Assembly: GCA_964034945.1 (NCBI GenBank)
Contig: OZ035962.1
Coordinates: forward strand, 112,531,234 to 112,595,233
DNA: 64,000 bases
Source: Chrysopilus asiliformis
Taxonomy: Eukaryota; Arthropoda; Insecta; Diptera; Rhagionidae
Direction of reading: 5' to 3'
This document shows, in pieces, positions 60,346-64,000 of the stretch. A model generated the notes under the pieces. That model made no database searches. It saw nothing but the letters and a program-made list of their open reading frames with translations, and had not been told where the DNA came from. Both the position numbers and the translations under genes were made by a program. Within the stretch, counting starts at the first letter, position 1. The number at the start of each line of letters is the position of its first letter.

Positions 60346-60691
60346 CACGTTGGCTACCATGTGAGTCACCGGTGAGCGCAGCGTGTCACCCACAGGGACA
60401 ATGTGAGTCACCGGTGTATATACACTATTGTCATTACCGTCAGTTTCTCAAGTTCCATGGTTGAGTGCAGTCGCTCGTGCGGTACAAAGGGGTATTTTTT
60501 TTTGTGGAGCATATTTCATGTGAAAAATTTGTTGTGGTAAGTTTTTTCCGTTATATTTTATTCGATTCGTTCGTTTTTGTCTGTATTGATCTTGTGTTCA
60601 CTGGTGACTCACAAAGTACAGAAATGATTTTTGCGTTTTTTCCCAGTGTATACTAACGGAGTAAGGGTTTTTTTGGCTGGTAGCCAACGCG
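60346..60691. mobile_element. piggyBac-like MITE, 346 bp, with TGAGTCA sites
   Basis: It is flanked by TTAA on both sides (60342-60345, 60692-60695). The ends are CACGTTGGCTACCA and TGGTAGCCAACGCG, inverted with one mismatch in 14. A local duplicate at 60081-60120 shows the unoccupied site with a single TTAA. Inside, ATGTGAGTCACCGGTG occurs twice (60359-60374, 60401-60416), and an inverted relative lies at about 60600-60615. The TTAA target fits piggyBac; the ends do not begin CCC as in the other family here. No transposase is present. Confidence 0.85.
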
Positions 60692-60716
60692 TTAAGGCCT
60701 CTGACATTGATATTTT

Positions 60717-61704
60717 TTTATGTGGACATTAATGGGTTAATGGACAGCTCCTAGTAGAAAATCTTAAAACAGTCCGTTACTTATTAAACTTGGAAACATA
60801 CTTAGCGTAATTACTACAAATAATTTAGAATCAGTTTCTATAATTAAAAGATGGAAATTCTCCAAAAATTGACCAAACTTATACCAAACAAAAAGCAACC
60901 ATTTGAACATTGAAATTTTCTAAAGGATGATAAAAAGTTTTTATATGAATTTAATCGATTATTACACTTTAATCATTTTAACTGTTCCCAAGGCAGAGAA
61001 ATTGAGTAACAATCGTTAACGAAGGGCTTAAAATTTTATGTGAATTGGGCGAATTGCCAAATTATCTTCCCAATGGAGTTCTTTGGAAGAATATTAATTG
61101 CTACTGCTATTACTGTTAAAATTTCAGGTCGATTACTGATGTTCGATAAAGATTTTCATTTTTTCATTCGAAAATCATTAAATTCTGTAAAAATGTTGAC
61201 ATTTCATGAGAATCAAAATATATAACAATATTTTTTTTCAAATCGATTTATATTCCATAAAAAAAATAATTAAAAATGCAAATTACGTGAAATTTAAACG
61301 TACTTCGTGAATATAAATCTAACTAGAAAAACAATATTGTTTAAAATTTTTACGCTTGGATATTGAATTTTATATTTGCTTATATGTTTAATATGTGAAA
61401 GTAATTTGAGAATATGTATGCGTGTAATAAACTAATTAGCATAACGTAATCACAAAATTCCAACTAACCATACTAATCAAAATGCATTTTAATTGATTTT
61501 CTAAAATTTCCAAATGATCTCCAATTAACCTTAATTCCAGTAATATTTGTTCCCGTATATATTTTTGCATTAGCGAGTTTAATACATGGAATATAAAAGT
61601 GATTAGAAAATAAATAATTAGAAGAACCTTCAACACACGACATATTTTTATGTGAACTGAATCGAAAACCAATAATTTTATTTTCTTGCAACGCAATAGT
61701 ATAA
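60717..61704. other. Intergenic, nothing recognised
   Basis: Plain AT-rich sequence without a supported gene or terminal repeat. Confidence 0.5.
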
Positions 61705-61847
61705 CCCAATTGACCAATGTTGGAATTTTTGTACCGTGTCCAAATGTACCACGCAATTTTCCTTTATAAAGTTTAAGAATATTTGTGGGGACATTTGGAA
61801 TTATGGACCTTATAGTACAAAAAGGACCATTTTCACAGGAAAAAATT
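61705..61847 (+). mobile_element. Partial copy of the nested CCCAATTGACCAA element
   Basis: It starts CCCAATTGACCAATGTTGG and then matches 3674-3790 almost base for base (for example TACCACGCAATTTTCC, and AAGAATATTTGTGGGGACAT). It has 16 extra bases after ACCAATG that copy 1 lacks. Similarity stops at about 61847, so the right end is missing. Confidence 0.85.
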
Positions 61848-61984
61848 TATATATCCAAGATATCCAAGACAAAATATTTTAAAAAGTTTATTAATTGACT
61901 GAAAGGAAAGTAGATACCCACATACAAAACAAAATACATTTCGACATAATATTTAATAATTAACTTATTAACTTACGCTTGGAG

Positions 61985-62419
61985 CACAATGATCGCGAAA
62001 TCAGCGCGAAACCAACGCAACTACAACGCTCTGAACTGTCACGCAGTGCAAAATTCTAGCGGCAGAGCACAATGGCAGCTCGTGAAGTAGTACAAGTGAC
62101 ATAATATAAAGTGGTATAAACTTGGAAAAATTACAAAAATGGATAATTTTGAAGCGATAATTTGCTTTGTTGGTCTTTATCTTTGTTATTTGCACTAAGG
62201 CTATCAATTTTTCCTCAAACGACATTTTTCCAACCTCACTTTACGAACTGTCAACGCAGAATTCTGCGGCAAAGTTAGAAGTTTGCAAACTTTTGCGTTG
62301 CGGTTACGTTGTAGCTGCGTTCTATAAGTTCACTGTGCTCACTTCAAACAATTTGTGGGAACCAAACTTTTAAGTAACAGTTTCTGCGCCAGTTTCGCGT
62401 CGGTTTCGCGTTTATTGTG
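61985..62419. mobile_element. TIR element with CACAAT ends and GCGAAAC repeats
   Basis: The left end CACAATGATCGCGAAATCAG and the inverse of the right end, CACAATAAACGCGAAACCGA, match over about 35 bases with substitutions, continuing CGCGAAAC..CGCA. Each end holds two CGCGAAA modules. A GAACTGTCA..GCAG..AATTCT..GCGGCA block occurs twice as a direct repeat (62034-62075 and 62247-62272). CACAAT-type ends recall Transib, but I find no 5-bp target duplication, so the class is open. No transposase. Confidence 0.55.
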
Positions 62420-62705
62420 ATTTCAGGGTTAAAACAACTTCTCGCGAAACCGCAAAAATGACGCAAGAGCAATAAAAAGGCACCGGATTCTTGTTTTGTC
62501 AACGCTGGGGATCGGTGTTGCCAAATATCAATAAATTACTGTTTTCTTGGTAATTTGTGTTTAAAATTAGGGTAGTAGTGTAGGTTTAGCGCCAAAATAC
62601 TCAAATTACGTTATTATTGTATACATTTTATTGTATGCAGGGGGGGGGCGCGATGACAATTTTAATTGAAAATTGGGCCGCGAATACTGAAAGGTTGAGA
62701 AACGC

Positions 62706-62936
62706 TGCTCTAACCGGAATATTTCACCAAAAATTTCACCAAAATATGACTTTCAACTTGCGACGGACCGTAACCAAGACAACGTACAGTGCTAAATTTT
62801 TTCCAGCATGTAAAGCGATAACTTACAAAAGTCAGTGTAACAAGTTCCGGCGATTTCCGGCGATTAAAATTGTTACCCGTTATAAACAAGCGAATTCCCT
62901 GAAGCCCGCCTTTTGGCGGGCATTCCGGCTAGAGGG
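62706..62936. mobile_element. piggyBac-like MITE, second copy (opposite orientation)
   Basis: This is closely similar to the reverse complement of 47046-47266 over its full length. Its ends are GCTCTAACCGGAAT and ATTCCGGCTAGAGGG. The right flank is ATAA rather than TTAA and the left flank is ACGC, so the target duplication is not intact. It contains the perfect hairpin GCCCGCC-TTTT-GGCGGGC and a small internal duplication (CGGCGATTTCCGGCGATT). Confidence 0.85.
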
Positions 62937-64000
62937 ATAATGATATAAATTTTTCCAGAAAAGGAAACATTGCCTAAAATATTTAGACTGATTCCGACAA
63001 AATTGAATATCTTCTACTATGAGTTGGAACGATTTCAATAAAATTTCTGACACCTTCACTAAATGGTTAGGAGGGTTCCAAGAAAATTGAGGAATTATTC
63101 CGAATTTGTCGCATATGTTGTAAGTATTTTGGTAATGGGATCTTCAAATATAGAAGAGTTTCCCGGAATTTGGCGCATTAGAAAATATAGGAATGATTCC
63201 ATACACGAGATACACGAGAAACGGTAATTTGGAAATTTCCTATTAAATTGGGGAATGAAAAAACTTTCCTCCGAATAAAAAAATTCAGAAATTTTGGCTG
63301 TCACTAAAATCTTACAGAAAAAAAACCACTGGCCAAATATTTTAATGAGTTATAGACAAATTCTAGTACAGAATTTTCGATGGTTTACAAAAGCGCCTCA
63401 AAAAGCAATTTTTTTCGTAATATTTTCTTAATACAAACTACAGTCATTGTGTGGTGAAAATTTTTGTATCTGTCCAAAAGCCCAACAGATACAAATATTA
63501 TACGGTAATTGAGTTAGGTAAATAAGGATTTGCTTTTGTTGAACATCCCGCAAATAGGAAATCTGACACTGTTGTGACTTTAGTTTTGTCCTACTACTGT
63601 AATAATGATCATTATGACGCTGATGATGATTAATGTTCATACAACAGATTTATGTTACACTGCGGTATTAAATTCTTGGTTACTTTTAGACATATACTGT
63701 ACAATTCAAACACAGGTGTACCTCTACGCAAAAGGTTGTTGTATAGTTGGTTCAGTGTGTATTTGTTGAGGGCAAATATTTGTTTTGCACAACCTTTGCG
63801 GCGATATAATTAAAAGAGAACTTATGCTCCATATGAATTTTCTCTACACATGCTACATAGTTGTAAACAAATCAAAAAGGATGAGTACATTAATAAATTC
63901 ATTAACTGCTACATGCCCGTGGCAATTTACGGAGCAGCAAATAAAATCTTTTCCTTCAAGCAACATGAAAAAGTGCTTGTTTTTTTTAAAAAAAAATAAT
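62937..64000. other. Intergenic, nothing recognised
   Basis: AT-rich to the window end; no supported gene, RNA or repeat. Confidence 0.5.

Noticed and set aside
1..64000. tRNA, rRNA, snRNA or CRISPR loci
   Set aside because: I read both strands for tRNA B-box-like GGTTCRANTCC strings, spliceosomal RNA starts and regularly spaced repeats and found none convincing. A tRNA or Rfam covariance scan would be decisive.

Overview
The window is AT-rich, intron-containing nuclear DNA from an animal, most likely an insect. The short introns (53 to 60 bases in the cleanest models), the 3' poly(A) signals and the mix of transposons fit a dipteran best, possibly a nematoceran. That placement is inference; no gene here fixes the species. 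I see no rRNA, tRNA, CRISPR array, operon or bacterial-style gene.

Protein-coding content is sparse. The best host gene is a two-exon, cysteine-rich protein of 201 residues (34885-35543, + strand) with a poly(A) signal 127 bases after its stop. A possible tiny lysine-rich protein follows at 35745-35960. A third two-exon candidate lies at 43360-43695. A further four-exon gene of about 102 residues (37184-37800) lies wholly inside a 1.6-kb terminal-inverted-repeat element and has its own poly(A) signal.

Most interpretable sequence is transposon-derived. In order: an inverted pair of about 0.55-kb repeats (1680-2225 and 2401-2961); an element with TAA target duplications that carries a long TAATCG array and a nested element (3295-3947); a third copy of the first repeat (8098-8682); a palindrome-rich element (13868-14248); a CACT-ended element (16172-17134); a hAT element with a perfect 8-bp target duplication and a transposase zinc-finger remnant (17241-17998); a 5'-truncated LINE with a perfect 15-bp duplication (20889-21283); small CACT-ended MITEs at 23045, 40266 and 51342, with a truncated copy at 31914; the gene-bearing CACT-ended element (36745-38366); two 234-bp foldback MITEs (42875 and 56654); three piggyBac-like MITEs (47046, 60346, 62706); and a GCGAAAC-rich inverted-repeat element (61985-62419).

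The rest is AT-rich intergenic or intronic DNA with simple repeats and strongly decayed repeat copies. The strongest leads are the SAM-like gene inside the 36745-38366 element, the set of five intact elements that share CACT ends and 2-bp duplications, and the 60346 piggyBac-like MITE. That MITE carries three AP-1-type sites and has an empty-site paralogue 240 bases upstream.
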